DNA of 64,000 bases from Bacillota bacterium (GTDB lineage Bacteria > Bacillota > Clostridia > Christensenellales > Aristaeellaceae), in NCBI GenBank assembly GCA_963169565.1, contig CAUJDI010000056.1, positions 42,832 to 106,831 of the forward strand, written 5' to 3'. A program made the position numbers and the translations under genes. Below, in pieces: positions 45,329-54,158 of the stretch. Position 1 is the stretch's first letter; each line of letters begins with the position of its first letter. Below the pieces are notes generated by a model. It saw only the letters and a list, made by a program, of their open reading frames with translations, did not search any database and had not been told where the DNA came from.

Positions 45329-45618
45329 GAACAGGGTCCCGGGGCAGCACGCGCTTCCGGGGTTATGGCGGGCCTCCTCGTTGCTCCCTGTTTCATCAGG
45401 CTGCAGGCTGATACCGCGCCCGCCTTGCCGCAGGGAAAAGAAGGCTGTGAAGAACACCGGCAGGGTCCGGCGGGGGGACAACGCCGGGCAGCACCGCATT
45501 CCCGGTTGCGCCGGACCCCCGGCGCTGATATCCTGATGTGCAGCAAAGCCGAAAGTCACAGGCCCCTGCCGCCACATCAAGGGTTGACGGACGGGGCGTG
45601 CGCAGGGAGGAAAAGGAT
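45329..45618. other. Non-coding stretch before the phosphofructokinase gene
   Basis: No gene, RNA or repeat recognised. The sequence lies between the fucosidase remnant and the phosphofructokinase ribosome site and may be decayed coding sequence. No strong promoter for the next gene was seen. Confidence 0.4.
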
Positions 45619-46896
45619 ATGCCCGGGTCCAACGCTCTGGTTGCCCAGTCCGGCGGGCCTTCGCCGGTCATCAACGCCTCGCTGCAGGGCGTCGTGGAAG
45701 CCTGCCTTTCTTCCGGAAACGTGGACCGCGTGTTCGCCGCCCACCACGGCATCGAGGGGGTGCTGCTGGAGGAGCTGCTGGACATGGGCCGCCAGGCTCC
45801 GGAGGAACTGGCCCGGCTCAGGCACACCCCCGCCGCCGCGGCAGGCTCCTGCCGCTACAAGCTCAGGGATGGCTACGGGGCGGACTACCGGCGAATCCTG
45901 GACGTGTTCCGCGCGCATGACATCCACTATTTCTTCTATATCGGCGGAAATGACTCCATGGATACCGCGCACAAGGTAGACCTGCTGGCGCGGGAGCAGG
46001 GATACGGGCTGAACGTGATGGGCGTCCCCAAAACGATCGACAACGACCTGGGGGATGAAGGGCGCACCCTCATCGACCATACCCCGGGCTTCGGCAGCTG
46101 CGCGCGCTACTGGGCCAACCTGATCCGCAGCGTCGGGGAGGAGAACCGCGCGATGCGCCCTTCGGAGTGCGTCAGCGTCTTCCAGGCGATGGGACGGGAT
46201 GCCGGCTTCATCACGGCCTGCGCGCGCCTGGGCGACCCGAAGCGGGAGATGCCGCTGCTGCTCTTCCTGCCGGAGAGCGGCTTCACGGGGGAAGCCCTGC
46301 TGGACAGGGTGAACGAGACGCTCAAGCAGCACGGCCGGGCCATCGCGGTGGTGTCTGAAAGCTTCATGACCGACGAGGGGAGCCGCAGGGTGGACGGTTT
46401 CGGGCACGTCGAGTACGGCGCCAGCGGGACCACCGCCATGCAGATGGTGGTCAGCCTTCTCAACCGCAGCAAACTGGCCGCGAGGGGGCAGGCGACCGGG
46501 CAGATCCCCGGCGTTCTGCAGCGCTGCGCCTCGCTGGAGGCCTCCGACACGGACCGGGAGGAGGCCTATCTGCTGGGGCGGAAGGCGGCGGAATACGCTT
46601 TCTCCGGCCTGTCCGGGCGGATGGCGACCATTCTGAGGGTGACGGATACGCCCTACAGGGTGCGCTATGACCACGTGCCGCTGGAAACGGTCGCCAACAC
46701 GGCCCGCAGGCTGCCGCGGGAATGGATCGCGAAATCCGGCACCGACGTGACGGATGACTTTGTCCGCTACGCCCGCCCGCTCATCGGGGAGGCGGCGGCG
46801 CGGTATGAAAGCGAGGGCGGGCTGCTGCGCTTCGCGCGTCTGGAATACACGCATGAACCCAAAAAACTGCCGGCGTATACGCCCTGCGGGTTTTAG
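45619..46896 (+). CDS. Diphosphate-dependent 6-phosphofructokinase
   Basis: A 425-residue phosphofructokinase. The ATG at 45619 follows GGAGG. Substrate loops are visible: QSGGPSPVINASLQG near residue 10, GGNDS at 109-113 and PKTIDND at 137-143. An aspartate as fourth residue of the GGxDS loop and a lysine in PKTIDND are the known marks of diphosphate-using enzymes (ATP enzymes have GGDGS and PGTIDND). It would phosphorylate fructose 6-phosphate with PPi, reversibly, in the cytoplasm. GGN instead of GGD is a small deviation. Monocistronic, convergent with the EamA gene. Confidence 0.88.
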   Translation: MPGSNALVAQSGGPSPVINASLQGVVEACLSSGNVDRVFAAHHGIEGVLLEELLDMGRQAPEELARLRHTPAAAAGSCRYKLRDGYGADYRRILDVFRAHDIHYFFYIGGNDSMDTAHKVDLLAREQGYGLNVMGVPKTIDNDLGDEGRTLIDHTPGFGSCARYWANLIRSVGEENRAMRPSECVSVFQAMGRDAGFITACARLGDPKREMPLLLFLPESGFTGEALLDRVNETLKQHGRAIAVVSESFMTDEGSRRVDGFGHVEYGASGTTAMQMVVSLLNRSKLAARGQATGQIPGVLQRCASLEASDTDREEAYLLGRKAAEYAFSGLSGRMATILRVTDTPYRVRYDHVPLETVANTARRLPREWIAKSGTDVTDDFVRYARPLIGEAAARYESEGGLLRFARLEYTHEPKKLPAYTPCGF

Positions 46897-46925
46897 GGCC
46901 GTTCGTCCGAGAAATCAAACGCCGG

Positions 46926-47798
46926 TCAGGGGACGGGGACTGGATCCCCGGGCTGACCCATTGTTCGCGCCTTGTTTTTGACAACACCGTAGACGGTCAC
47001 GCTCAGGATCACCAGCGCCGCGCCCATGAGGGACAGCGCGCCCGGATCCTCCCCCAGGAAGAGGAAGACCCACAGGGGGTTGAGCACGGGCTCCACGTTG
47101 GCCATGATGGAGGCCGTCACCGGGTGCAGGGCGGTCCGCATCCCGGCGGTGAAGAGCAGGTAGCCGGCGGACAGGCAGACCCCCATCGCCAGGGCGCCCA
47201 GCAGCGGCAGCGGCGAGAGGGAGAACGCGCTGTCAAAGGGGACGTACAGCAGGAAAAGAAGGCTGAGCAGGCTGCCCAGGTAGGTATAGTCCGCCGGATC
47301 GGTGCCGGGCAGGCGGGCGGCGAAGAACACCAGCGCGTAGGTGAAGGCGGAAAGCAGCGCCAGCGCGTCCCCCGCCAGGCTGCCCCGCCCGAAGCCCCCC
47401 ATGAAACACAGGAAAATGCCGCCCAGGGCCGCAAGGCTGGCGGTGACGTCAGTCAGCCCCGGCTTCTGGCCCCAGAAGATCCAGCTGCCAAAGATGACCA
47501 CGACGGGCATGGCGTACTGCAGCACGATCGCGTTGGCGGCAGTGGTCAGCTTGTTGGCGAGGATGAACAGCACCGAGGTGCTCATCACCCCCAGCGCGCC
47601 CAGCCAGGTCCCCCTGCTGAACGTCGGTTTGAACGTCTTGCGGGAGAGGCCGAAGGCCAGCACCGCCATCAGGGACCGCGCGCCGATGATGGAGAAGGCG
47701 GACCAGGGCACCCACTTGCTCAGCAGGCCGGAAAAGCTCCAGGCCACGCTGGCCAGCATGATCAGCAGGGCGCCGCCGGGCCCCTTCCTGTTCTGCAT
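46926..47798 (-). CDS. EamA/DMT-family transporter
   Basis: A 290-residue membrane protein with ten helices in two EamA repeats (about residues 8-135 and 150-282). Features: LLIMLASVAWSFSGLLSKWVPWSAFSIIGARSLMAVLAF, NAIVLQYAMPVVVIFGSWIFWGQKPG and, near the end, TASIMANVEPVLNPLWVFLFLGEDPGALSLMGAALVIL. A metabolite exporter of unknown substrate. It follows purA by 60 bases on the same strand, so it may be read from the argS-dapF-dapL-purA transcript. Confidence 0.88.
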   Translation of the reverse strand: MQNRKGPGGALLIMLASVAWSFSGLLSKWVPWSAFSIIGARSLMAVLAFGLSRKTFKPTFSRGTWLGALGVMSTSVLFILANKLTTAANAIVLQYAMPVVVIFGSWIFWGQKPGLTDVTASLAALGGIFLCFMGGFGRGSLAGDALALLSAFTYALVFFAARLPGTDPADYTYLGSLLSLLFLLYVPFDSAFSLSPLPLLGALAMGVCLSAGYLLFTAGMRTALHPVTASIMANVEPVLNPLWVFLFLGEDPGALSLMGAALVILSVTVYGVVKNKARTMGQPGDPVPVP

Positions 47799-47858
47799 AT
47801 TTTCACTCCGCTGTGCTTAATTGACTGAGATGTTGAACGAACATCCGGGGTTTGCCCG

Positions 47859-49136
47859 CTAGATCCGCCAGCAGATCTCCTCCCGGCGCGGGCCGGTGGA
47901 GAGGATGGTGATGGGGGTGCCGACCAGCCGCTGGACCGTTTCGACGTACTCGCGGCATTCGCGGGGCAGCTTGTTGTACGCAGTCTCCCCCCGGATGTCC
48001 GTCTTCCAGCCCGGCAGCGCCTCATACACCGGCTTGACACGCTTCAGGTCCGGGGTGACCGGGAAATGGCGGATGATGTTTCCGTCCAGCTCATAGGCGA
48101 CGCAGACAGGGATCTCATCCAGATAGCCCAGCACGTCCAGGTTGGTCATGGCAAGGGAGGTCGCGCCCTGCACCAGGCAGCCGTAGCGCGTGGCCACCGC
48201 ATCAAACCAGCCAACATCCCGCGGCCGCCCCGTCTTCGCGCCGTATTCGCCGGCGTCCCCGCCGCGGCGGCGAAGCTCCTCCGCCTCATCGCCCATGATC
48301 ATGCTGGGGAAGACGCCGGCGCCCACGCTGGAGGAATAGGCCTTGGTGACCGCGATGACCTCGGTGATGGCCCAGGGGGGGATGCCGGCGCCCACGGCGG
48401 CAAAGCCGGCCAGGGGCGAGGAAGAGGTGGTAAAGGGGTAGATGCCGTGGTCCGGGTCGCGCAGCGCGCCCAGCTGACCCTCCAGCAGGATCTTTTTCCC
48501 GGCCTTGACCGCATCGTTGAGGATCGCGGAGGTGTCGGCCAGAAACGGCTTGAGGCGCTGTCCCAGCGCGTAGTATTTCTCCGTCAGGAGCTGCGCGTCC
48601 AGCGCTTCGTGGCGGTAGAGGTGCTCCATGAGCACGTTTTTCTTTTCCAGGCTGTTTGTCAGTCTTTCATGGAGGTGGTCCCTGTCCAGCAGCTCGCAGG
48701 CCTGGATCCCTGTCTTGGCATATTTATCCGAATAAAAAGGCGCGATGCCCGACTTGGTGGAGCCGAACTTCCGTCCGCCCAGGCGCTCCTCTTCCAGCGT
48801 GTCCAGCAGGATGTGGAAATCCATCAGGATCTGCGCGCGGCTGGAGACCGCCAGCTTCGGATGCCTGATGCCCCGCGCCAGGATGCTCTCCAGCTCGGAC
48901 AAGAAAGCTTCCGGGTCCAGCGCCACACCAGGGCCTATGACGTTGAGGACCTGAGGGTGAAAGATGCCGCTGGGCAGCAAGTGGAGCGCGAACTTTCCGA
49001 ACTCGTTGATGATGGTGTGCCCGGCGTTGGCGCCGCCCTGGAAGCGCACCACCAGGTCGCTGTGCTCCGCCAGCATGTCCGTGATCTTTCCCTTGCCCTC
49101 ATCTCCCCAATTGGCGCCGACGATGACCCGTACCAT
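47859..49136 (-). CDS. purA: Adenylosuccinate synthase
   Basis: A 425-residue PurA that joins IMP and aspartate with GTP to make adenylosuccinate on the way to AMP. The N-terminal P-loop VGANWGDEGKGKITD, the IMP-binding GGANAGHTI, and the later GAGVFPSMIMGDEAEELRRRGGDAGEYGAKTGRPRDVGWFDAVA are the family marks (the last replaces the usual GPFPTE with a shorter variant). GGAG precedes the ATG. Gene order dapL-purA with nine bases between is unusual but the enzyme assignment is firm. Confidence 0.9.
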   Translation of the reverse strand: MVRVIVGANWGDEGKGKITDMLAEHSDLVVRFQGGANAGHTIINEFGKFALHLLPSGIFHPQVLNVIGPGVALDPEAFLSELESILARGIRHPKLAVSSRAQILMDFHILLDTLEEERLGGRKFGSTKSGIAPFYSDKYAKTGIQACELLDRDHLHERLTNSLEKKNVLMEHLYRHEALDAQLLTEKYYALGQRLKPFLADTSAILNDAVKAGKKILLEGQLGALRDPDHGIYPFTTSSSPLAGFAAVGAGIPPWAITEVIAVTKAYSSSVGAGVFPSMIMGDEAEELRRRGGDAGEYGAKTGRPRDVGWFDAVATRYGCLVQGATSLAMTNLDVLGYLDEIPVCVAYELDGNIIRHFPVTPDLKRVKPVYEALPGWKTDIRGETAYNKLPRECREYVETVQRLVGTPITILSTGPRREEICWRI

Positions 49137-49145
49137 CCCGTCTCC

Positions 49146-50378
49146 TTACAGGCCCATGAGCGCGTCGCGGACGCGCCCGGCGGCCTCTGTCGTGTTTTCC
49201 CGGCTGCCAAAGGCGGTCAGGCGGAAACAGCCGGCCCCGCATTCGCCGAAGCCCTCCCCAGGCGTGCCGACTACCTGGGCGCGGCTGAGCAGGTAGTCAA
49301 AGAAGGCCCACCCGCTCATCCCCTCAGGGGTCTTCATCCAGATATAGGGCGCGTGCAGACCGCCGACGGGCTCGCGCCCCGCGCCCCTGAGCGCGTCCAG
49401 CAGGATGCGCGCGTTTTCCCTGTAATAATCGATGATCTCCCGGTTCTCCCGCTGCCCTTCGGGCGTATAGACCGCCTGGGCCGCGCGCTGGACCGGGTAG
49501 GACACGCCGTTGAAGCGGCTGCCCTGGCGGCGCCTCCAAAGGGCGTTGAGGGAGGCTGTTCCGCCGCCGGGAAGCTTTCCTGACAGCTGCCTGGGAATGA
49601 CCGTGTAGGCGCAGCGCACCCCGGTGAAGCCGGCGGTCTTTGAGAAGGAGCAGCACTCGACGGCGGTCTCCTTCGCGCCTTCCACCTCATAGATGCTCCG
49701 GGGCAGCGCGGGGTCGGCGATGAAGGCCTTGTAGGCCGCGTCGAAGATGATCAGGACTTCCCGTTCCCTCGCCCAGTCCACGATCTTTTTCAGCTGGGCA
49801 TGGCTGAGCACGGTGCCGGTGGGGTTGTTGGGGCAGCACAGGTAAAGGACGTCCGCGCCTCCCTCCGGCAGCTGCGGGACAAACCCGTTCCCATGCGTGC
49901 AGGGGAGGGTGACGAGCCGGCTCCACTTTCCGTCCCTGTACTCGCCCAGCCGCCCGGCCATGGCGTTGGAATCCACATACACCGGGTAGACAGGATCGGT
50001 CACCGCGATCCGCGCGTCCGCGGCGAACAGCTCCTGCAGCGCCCCCGTGTCCGACTTTGCGCCGTCGGAGATGAACACCTCGTCAGGCGAGAGGCTGACG
50101 CCGCGGGCCTCATAGTCGTTTTTGATGATGGCCTCGATCAGGAACGGATAGCCGCTGTCAGGCGCGTAACCGAAAAAGCCCTCCGGTTCCGCCATCCCGG
50201 CCGCGGCGGACGCGAACGCCCGGGCAACGGATGGGGCCAGGGGGCGGGTTACGTCGCCGATGCCCATGCGGATCAGGCGCTCCCCGGGGTGTTTGGCCTC
50301 ATATTCCCCGACGCGACGCGCGATATCGGAGAAGAGGTAAGCCGCCGGCATGCGCGCGATATGTTCGTTTACCTGCAT
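49146..50378 (-). CDS. dapL: LL-diaminopimelate aminotransferase
   Basis: A 410-residue class I/II aminotransferase. The PLP lysine lies in SFSKTAGFTGVRCAYTVIP, and the start (NEHIARMPAAYLFSDIARRVGEYEAKHPGERLIRMGIGDVTRPLAPSV) is that of DapL, the one-step route from tetrahydrodipicolinate to LL-diaminopimelate. It sits directly downstream of dapF, the next enzyme of the same route, which makes the assignment strong. The product serves peptidoglycan and lysine synthesis. Confidence 0.93.
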   Translation of the reverse strand: MQVNEHIARMPAAYLFSDIARRVGEYEAKHPGERLIRMGIGDVTRPLAPSVARAFASAAAGMAEPEGFFGYAPDSGYPFLIEAIIKNDYEARGVSLSPDEVFISDGAKSDTGALQELFAADARIAVTDPVYPVYVDSNAMAGRLGEYRDGKWSRLVTLPCTHGNGFVPQLPEGGADVLYLCCPNNPTGTVLSHAQLKKIVDWAREREVLIIFDAAYKAFIADPALPRSIYEVEGAKETAVECCSFSKTAGFTGVRCAYTVIPRQLSGKLPGGGTASLNALWRRRQGSRFNGVSYPVQRAAQAVYTPEGQRENREIIDYYRENARILLDALRGAGREPVGGLHAPYIWMKTPEGMSGWAFFDYLLSRAQVVGTPGEGFGECGAGCFRLTAFGSRENTTEAAGRVRDALMGL

Positions 50379-50414
50379 GAGTCCCTCCTGTCATCCACGC
50401 TCAGCAAAGCGTCC

Positions 50415-51248
50415 TCAGCCCAGCCATTCCCCGTCGAACACGTACTCCGCGGGGCCGGACTGATAGACGTGGTTGTCCTCCGCGTTCCAGCTCAGTTCCA
50501 GGTTGCCGCCGGTGAGCTTCATCTGCACCGTCCGGTCGCTCAGCCCGCCCAGCACCGCCGCGACCAGCGCCGCGGATGCGCCGGTGCCGCAGGCCAGGGT
50601 CTCGCCCGCGCCGCGCTCCCAGACCCGCATCTGCAGCACGTCGCGCCTGATGACGCGGACAAACTCCACGTTGGTCCGTCTGGGGAACAGCGGATGGTTC
50701 TCAAACATCGGCCCCAGGGTCGCCACGTCGATGGCCTCCGGATCCTTGACGAAGATGACACAGTGGGGGTTGCCCATGCTGACGCAGGTGATGTACCAGT
50801 TCTGCCCCGTCAGCTGCATGCGGTGGCGCAGCACGATCTCCCCCGGCAGATCCACGGGGATGTTCCGCGGGTTGAGCTCAGGAGACCCCATGTCCACCCG
50901 GACGCGGCTCACCTTCCCCTTCTCCGCTGACAGGCTCAGCTGGCGGATGCCGGATTTCGTGTCCAGGGTCAGCTCCGTCTTTTCCGTCATCCCGCGCTCA
51001 TAGACGTATTTGCCGATGCAGCGCGAGGCGTTGCCGCACATCTCCGCTTCCGAGCCGTCGGCGTTGAAGATGCGCATGCCAAAGTCCGCCGTGTCTGAGC
51101 GTTCGATCAGCACCAGGCCGTCGGCGCCCACGCCGAAGTGCTGCCGGCTCATGATCAGCGCCTGACGGGAGGGGTCCTGCACGATCTCCTCAAAGCAATT
51201 GACAAAGATGTAGTCATTGCCGATCCCGTGCATCTTGGTAAAGCGCAT
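50415..51248 (-). CDS. dapF: Diaminopimelate epimerase
   Basis: A 277-residue epimerase turning LL- into meso-diaminopimelate. Both catalytic cysteines are present: in MCGNASRCIGKYVYE (first half) and in GETLACGTGASAALVA (second half). The start MRFTKMHGIGNDYIFVN is typical. GAGGAG precedes the ATG. Flanked by argS upstream and dapL downstream, 36 bases away, in one minus-strand operon. Confidence 0.95.
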   Translation of the reverse strand: MRFTKMHGIGNDYIFVNCFEEIVQDPSRQALIMSRQHFGVGADGLVLIERSDTADFGMRIFNADGSEAEMCGNASRCIGKYVYERGMTEKTELTLDTKSGIRQLSLSAEKGKVSRVRVDMGSPELNPRNIPVDLPGEIVLRHRMQLTGQNWYITCVSMGNPHCVIFVKDPEAIDVATLGPMFENHPLFPRRTNVEFVRVIRRDVLQMRVWERGAGETLACGTGASAALVAAVLGGLSDRTVQMKLTGGNLELSWNAEDNHVYQSGPAEYVFDGEWLG

Positions 51249-51280
51249 ACCTGTCTCCTCTTCTTCTCCAGACTCTGCAG

Positions 51281-52990
51281 CTACATTTTTTCCGGGGCTT
51301 TCACCCCGATCAGGTACAGCCCGAGACGGATGACGTCCCTGACCGCCCGGGTGAGCATGAGCCTGGCGGCGATGCCGGATCCCTCCCCGTCCAGGATCCT
51401 GTGCTCATAGTAATACCTGTTGAACGCCTTGGCGATGTCCAGCACCGCGCGGGTGACGTCGGAGGGCTCGTTGTCCCTGAGCGCCGAACGGACGGCTTCC
51501 GGAAAACGGGACAGCAGCCGCAGTAGGGCCTGGGCCTCATCGTCCGAGAGCGCCGAATAGTCCGGCTCCGCCTGGGGCGGCTCCGCCTTGCGCAGCACCG
51601 AGCAGCTTCGCGCGTGGGTGTACTGCACGTAGGGGCCGGTATCCCCGTCAAAGTTCAGCGCGCGGTCCCACCAGAAGTCGATGTCCTTGATGCGGGAGTT
51701 GAGCAGGGTGGTGAACACCACGGCGCCCACGCCGACGATCCTGGCCGTGTCCTCCCTGTCCTCAAGCCCCGGGCTTTTCTCACGGATGATCTCCAGCGCC
51801 TTTTCCCGGGCGCGGGTGAGCAGTTCGTCCAGACGGACGACATTGCCCTCCCTGGTGGACATCGCCTGGCCCTCATAGCTCACCATGCCGAATGCCACGT
51901 GCTCCATCTGCTCCCCGGCCCAGCCGTAGCCCATCAGCTCCAGCACCTTGAACACCTGCCTGAAATGCAGGTTCTGCTGGTAGGCCACGACGTAGAGGCA
52001 CTTGTCAAAGCCGTAATGGTCCTTGCGCCACAGCGCGGCCGCGAGGTCACGGGTCGCGTACAGCGTCGCGCCGTCGGACTTCAGGATCAGGCAGGGTGGC
52101 ATCTTCCACGCCTCCAGGTCCACCACCTGCGCGCCGTCGCTTTCAATCAGCAGGTTTTTCTCCCTGAGTTCATCGACCACCCGGCCCATCTTGTCATTGT
52201 AGAAGCTTTCCCCGGCGTAGGAGTCAAAGGTGACCCCCAGCAGGGCGTAGACCTTCTGCGCGTCCTTCAGGGTCATCTCCTTGAAGCGGCTGAAGATCTC
52301 CGTCGCCTCCGGGTCGCCCTCCTCGATCTTCCTGAACCAGGCCCGCCCCTCTTCCTCAAGGTCCGGGCTGGTCTCCGCCTCCCGATGGAAGCGGACGTAC
52401 AGCTCAGTCAGGGCGTCGATGCCGCCCTGCTCCACCATCTCCCAGGTCCCCCAGTGCTTGAAGGCGGCGATCATCCTGCCGAACTGGGTGCCCCAGTCGC
52501 CCAGGTGGTTGACCCCGACGGTCTTCCAGCCCAGGTGCGCGTAGATGCGCGCAAGGCTGTGCCCCAGCACGGTGGTGCTCAGGTGGCCGATATGGAAGCG
52601 CTTGGCGATGTTGATGGAGGAATAGTCCAGCACCACCGTCTTTCCGTTCGCTTCCGCGCCGCCGTACCGCTGCCCGCGGCTCTTGATCTCCTCCAGCACG
52701 CTTCGCGCGAAGTTCTCCCTGTGGAAGAAAAAATTGACGTATCCGCCGACGCTTTCGGCGCTGGCGATCAGGGGGCGGGCGGCCGCCTGCGCGACCTTCT
52801 GCGCGATCAGGGGCGGTGCAGTTCGAAGCGGCTTGGCCAAACGAAAACAGGGATAGGCGAAATCGCCCATCCCGCTGTCCGGCGGGACCTCCAGCGCGTC
52901 AGGGGTGGGGAGAAAGGGCTCGGGCAGATCCGGGTAAGCGACGCTGACCGCTTCCCTGAGCAGTTCCGCCACCGCCTGGCGCATCTCCAT
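51281..52990 (-). CDS. argS: Arginyl-tRNA synthetase
   Basis: A 569-residue class I synthetase that charges tRNA-Arg. Class I motif HIGH is in RFHIGHLSTTVLGHSLARIY (near residue 140), preceded by the ArgS-typical VVLDYSSINIAKRFHIGHL; the second motif reads MSTREGNVVRLDEL in place of KMSK, as in many ArgS. The N-terminal Add-1 domain (1-100) and C-terminal DALR anticodon domain (about 450-569) are both there. GGAGGG lies ten bases before the ATG. First gene of the argS-dapF-dapL-purA operon. Confidence 0.94.
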   Translation of the reverse strand: MEMRQAVAELLREAVSVAYPDLPEPFLPTPDALEVPPDSGMGDFAYPCFRLAKPLRTAPPLIAQKVAQAAARPLIASAESVGGYVNFFFHRENFARSVLEEIKSRGQRYGGAEANGKTVVLDYSSINIAKRFHIGHLSTTVLGHSLARIYAHLGWKTVGVNHLGDWGTQFGRMIAAFKHWGTWEMVEQGGIDALTELYVRFHREAETSPDLEEEGRAWFRKIEEGDPEATEIFSRFKEMTLKDAQKVYALLGVTFDSYAGESFYNDKMGRVVDELREKNLLIESDGAQVVDLEAWKMPPCLILKSDGATLYATRDLAAALWRKDHYGFDKCLYVVAYQQNLHFRQVFKVLELMGYGWAGEQMEHVAFGMVSYEGQAMSTREGNVVRLDELLTRAREKALEIIREKSPGLEDREDTARIVGVGAVVFTTLLNSRIKDIDFWWDRALNFDGDTGPYVQYTHARSCSVLRKAEPPQAEPDYSALSDDEAQALLRLLSRFPEAVRSALRDNEPSDVTRAVLDIAKAFNRYYYEHRILDGEGSGIAARLMLTRAVRDVIRLGLYLIGVKAPEKM

Positions 52991-53027
52991 CAGCGACCGT
53001 CCCTCCGAACACTAAAAAGATACGGAT

Positions 53028-53057
53028 ATGATAGCATACGGCGGAGACAGCACGCAA
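53028..53057 (-). promoter_or_regulatory. Promoter of the argS-dapF-dapL-purA operon
   Basis: On the minus strand TTGCGT (53057-53052), 18-base spacer and TATCAT (53033-53028) with TGC just before it (extended -10), 38 bases before the ATG of argS. Confidence 0.65.
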
Positions 53058-53067
53058 CCAAAAGGGG

Positions 53068-54033
53068 TCAGGCCAGGACCTCCATCATGAACCGGAAGAT
53101 CAGGTCGTCCACCCCCGGCAGGTTCTCATGGCCGAAGTCCGGCCAGAGCTCGAAGCGCTTTGCTGCCCTGATCTTGTTGTAGGCGGCGAACTGGGTGGAG
53201 GGCGGGCAGACGGTGTCCATCAGCCCGGTGCACATCAGGGTCTCGCCCCTGATGCGGGAGACCAGGTGCTGCAGGTCGATGTACCCCAGTTTGGTGAAGA
53301 CCTCCTCCTCGCGCCTGTGCTGGGGGTCAAAGCGGCGGAAGTAGTCCTTCAGCTCCTTGTATGCGTCAGCGGCCAGGTCCATGTCCCACACCCGGCGGTA
53401 GTCGCACATGAAGGGGTAGACAGGCGCCAGGCATTTGATCCGCGGGTCCAGCGAGGCCGCCGCCAGCGTCAGCGCTCCCCCCTGGCTGCCGCCGGTCGCG
53501 CCCACCCGGTTCGCGTCCACAAAGGGCAGGGCCATCACGATGCGGGAGAGCTGCGCCGTGTCCAGGAACAGCGCGCGGGTGAGCATCCTGTCCGGGTCCG
53601 GGTCGTCCAGGCCGCGGATGATCTGGCCGGAGAGCGTGTTGCCCATCACCCCGCCTACGTCCTGGGACCTGCCGCCCTGGCCGCGGCTGTCCAGCGCTGC
53701 CACCACAAAGCCGGACTGCGCGTAGTGCAGATGCCCGGACCAGTCGCCCGAGTTCATCGAATAGCCGTGAAAACGCAGGATCGCGGGGCAATTCTCCTTG
53801 CCCTTGGGCCGCAGCAGCTTGGCGTACACCCGGGCCCCGTAAACACCCGTGAACCACAGGTCAAAGCATTCCACGCCCGGCGCTGAAAAGTCTGCCGGGT
53901 ACAGCTCGCACCCCGTGCCCAGCGCGCGCATCTGGGTGAGCGCACGCGCCCAGTACACCTCAAAATCATCCGGCCTGGGGTTGGTTCCCCCGTAGGTCAG
54001 CAGCTTTTCCAGCGGCATCTCAAATATCGGCAT
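53068..54033 (-). CDS. Acetylxylan esterase / cephalosporin-C deacetylase-family esterase
   Basis: A 321-residue alpha/beta hydrolase of carbohydrate esterase family 7 (AXE1). The nucleophile serine sits in VGATGGSQGGALTLAAASLDPRIK (GGSQGG), the acid in TGLMDTVCPPSTQFAAYN and the histidine near the end in WPDFGHENLPG. It has no signal peptide and so acts on imported acetylated sugars in the cytoplasm. GGAGGAG precedes the ATG at 54033; upstream in-frame ATG has no ribosome site. It lies alone, so no pathway can be named beyond deacetylation of xylo-oligosaccharides or similar. Confidence 0.9.
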   Translation of the reverse strand: MPIFEMPLEKLLTYGGTNPRPDDFEVYWARALTQMRALGTGCELYPADFSAPGVECFDLWFTGVYGARVYAKLLRPKGKENCPAILRFHGYSMNSGDWSGHLHYAQSGFVVAALDSRGQGGRSQDVGGVMGNTLSGQIIRGLDDPDPDRMLTRALFLDTAQLSRIVMALPFVDANRVGATGGSQGGALTLAAASLDPRIKCLAPVYPFMCDYRRVWDMDLAADAYKELKDYFRRFDPQHRREEEVFTKLGYIDLQHLVSRIRGETLMCTGLMDTVCPPSTQFAAYNKIRAAKRFELWPDFGHENLPGVDDLIFRFMMEVLA

Positions 54034-54105
54034 ATTCTCCTCCTGCGGTATCTGTTTTGGATGGATGATACGCCTTGAAGACAAGGATGTAAAGCGCGCC
54101 TCCGG

Positions 54106-54135
54106 TTGACCGGGGCCGGTTTCCGTTGATATACT
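54106..54135 (+). promoter_or_regulatory. Promoter of the flavodoxin-family gene
   Basis: TTGACC (54106-54111), 18-base spacer, TATACT (54130-54135), 23 bases before the ATG at 54159. Confidence 0.7.
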
Positions 54136-54158
54136 CCGCACAAAAGGGGGCGACAATC

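Noticed and set aside
45329..45979. Continuation of the open frame after the fucosidase-like start into the phosphofructokinase region
   Set aside because: The residues after about 45330 have no fucosidase or other protein character and overlap the real phosphofructokinase start in another frame.
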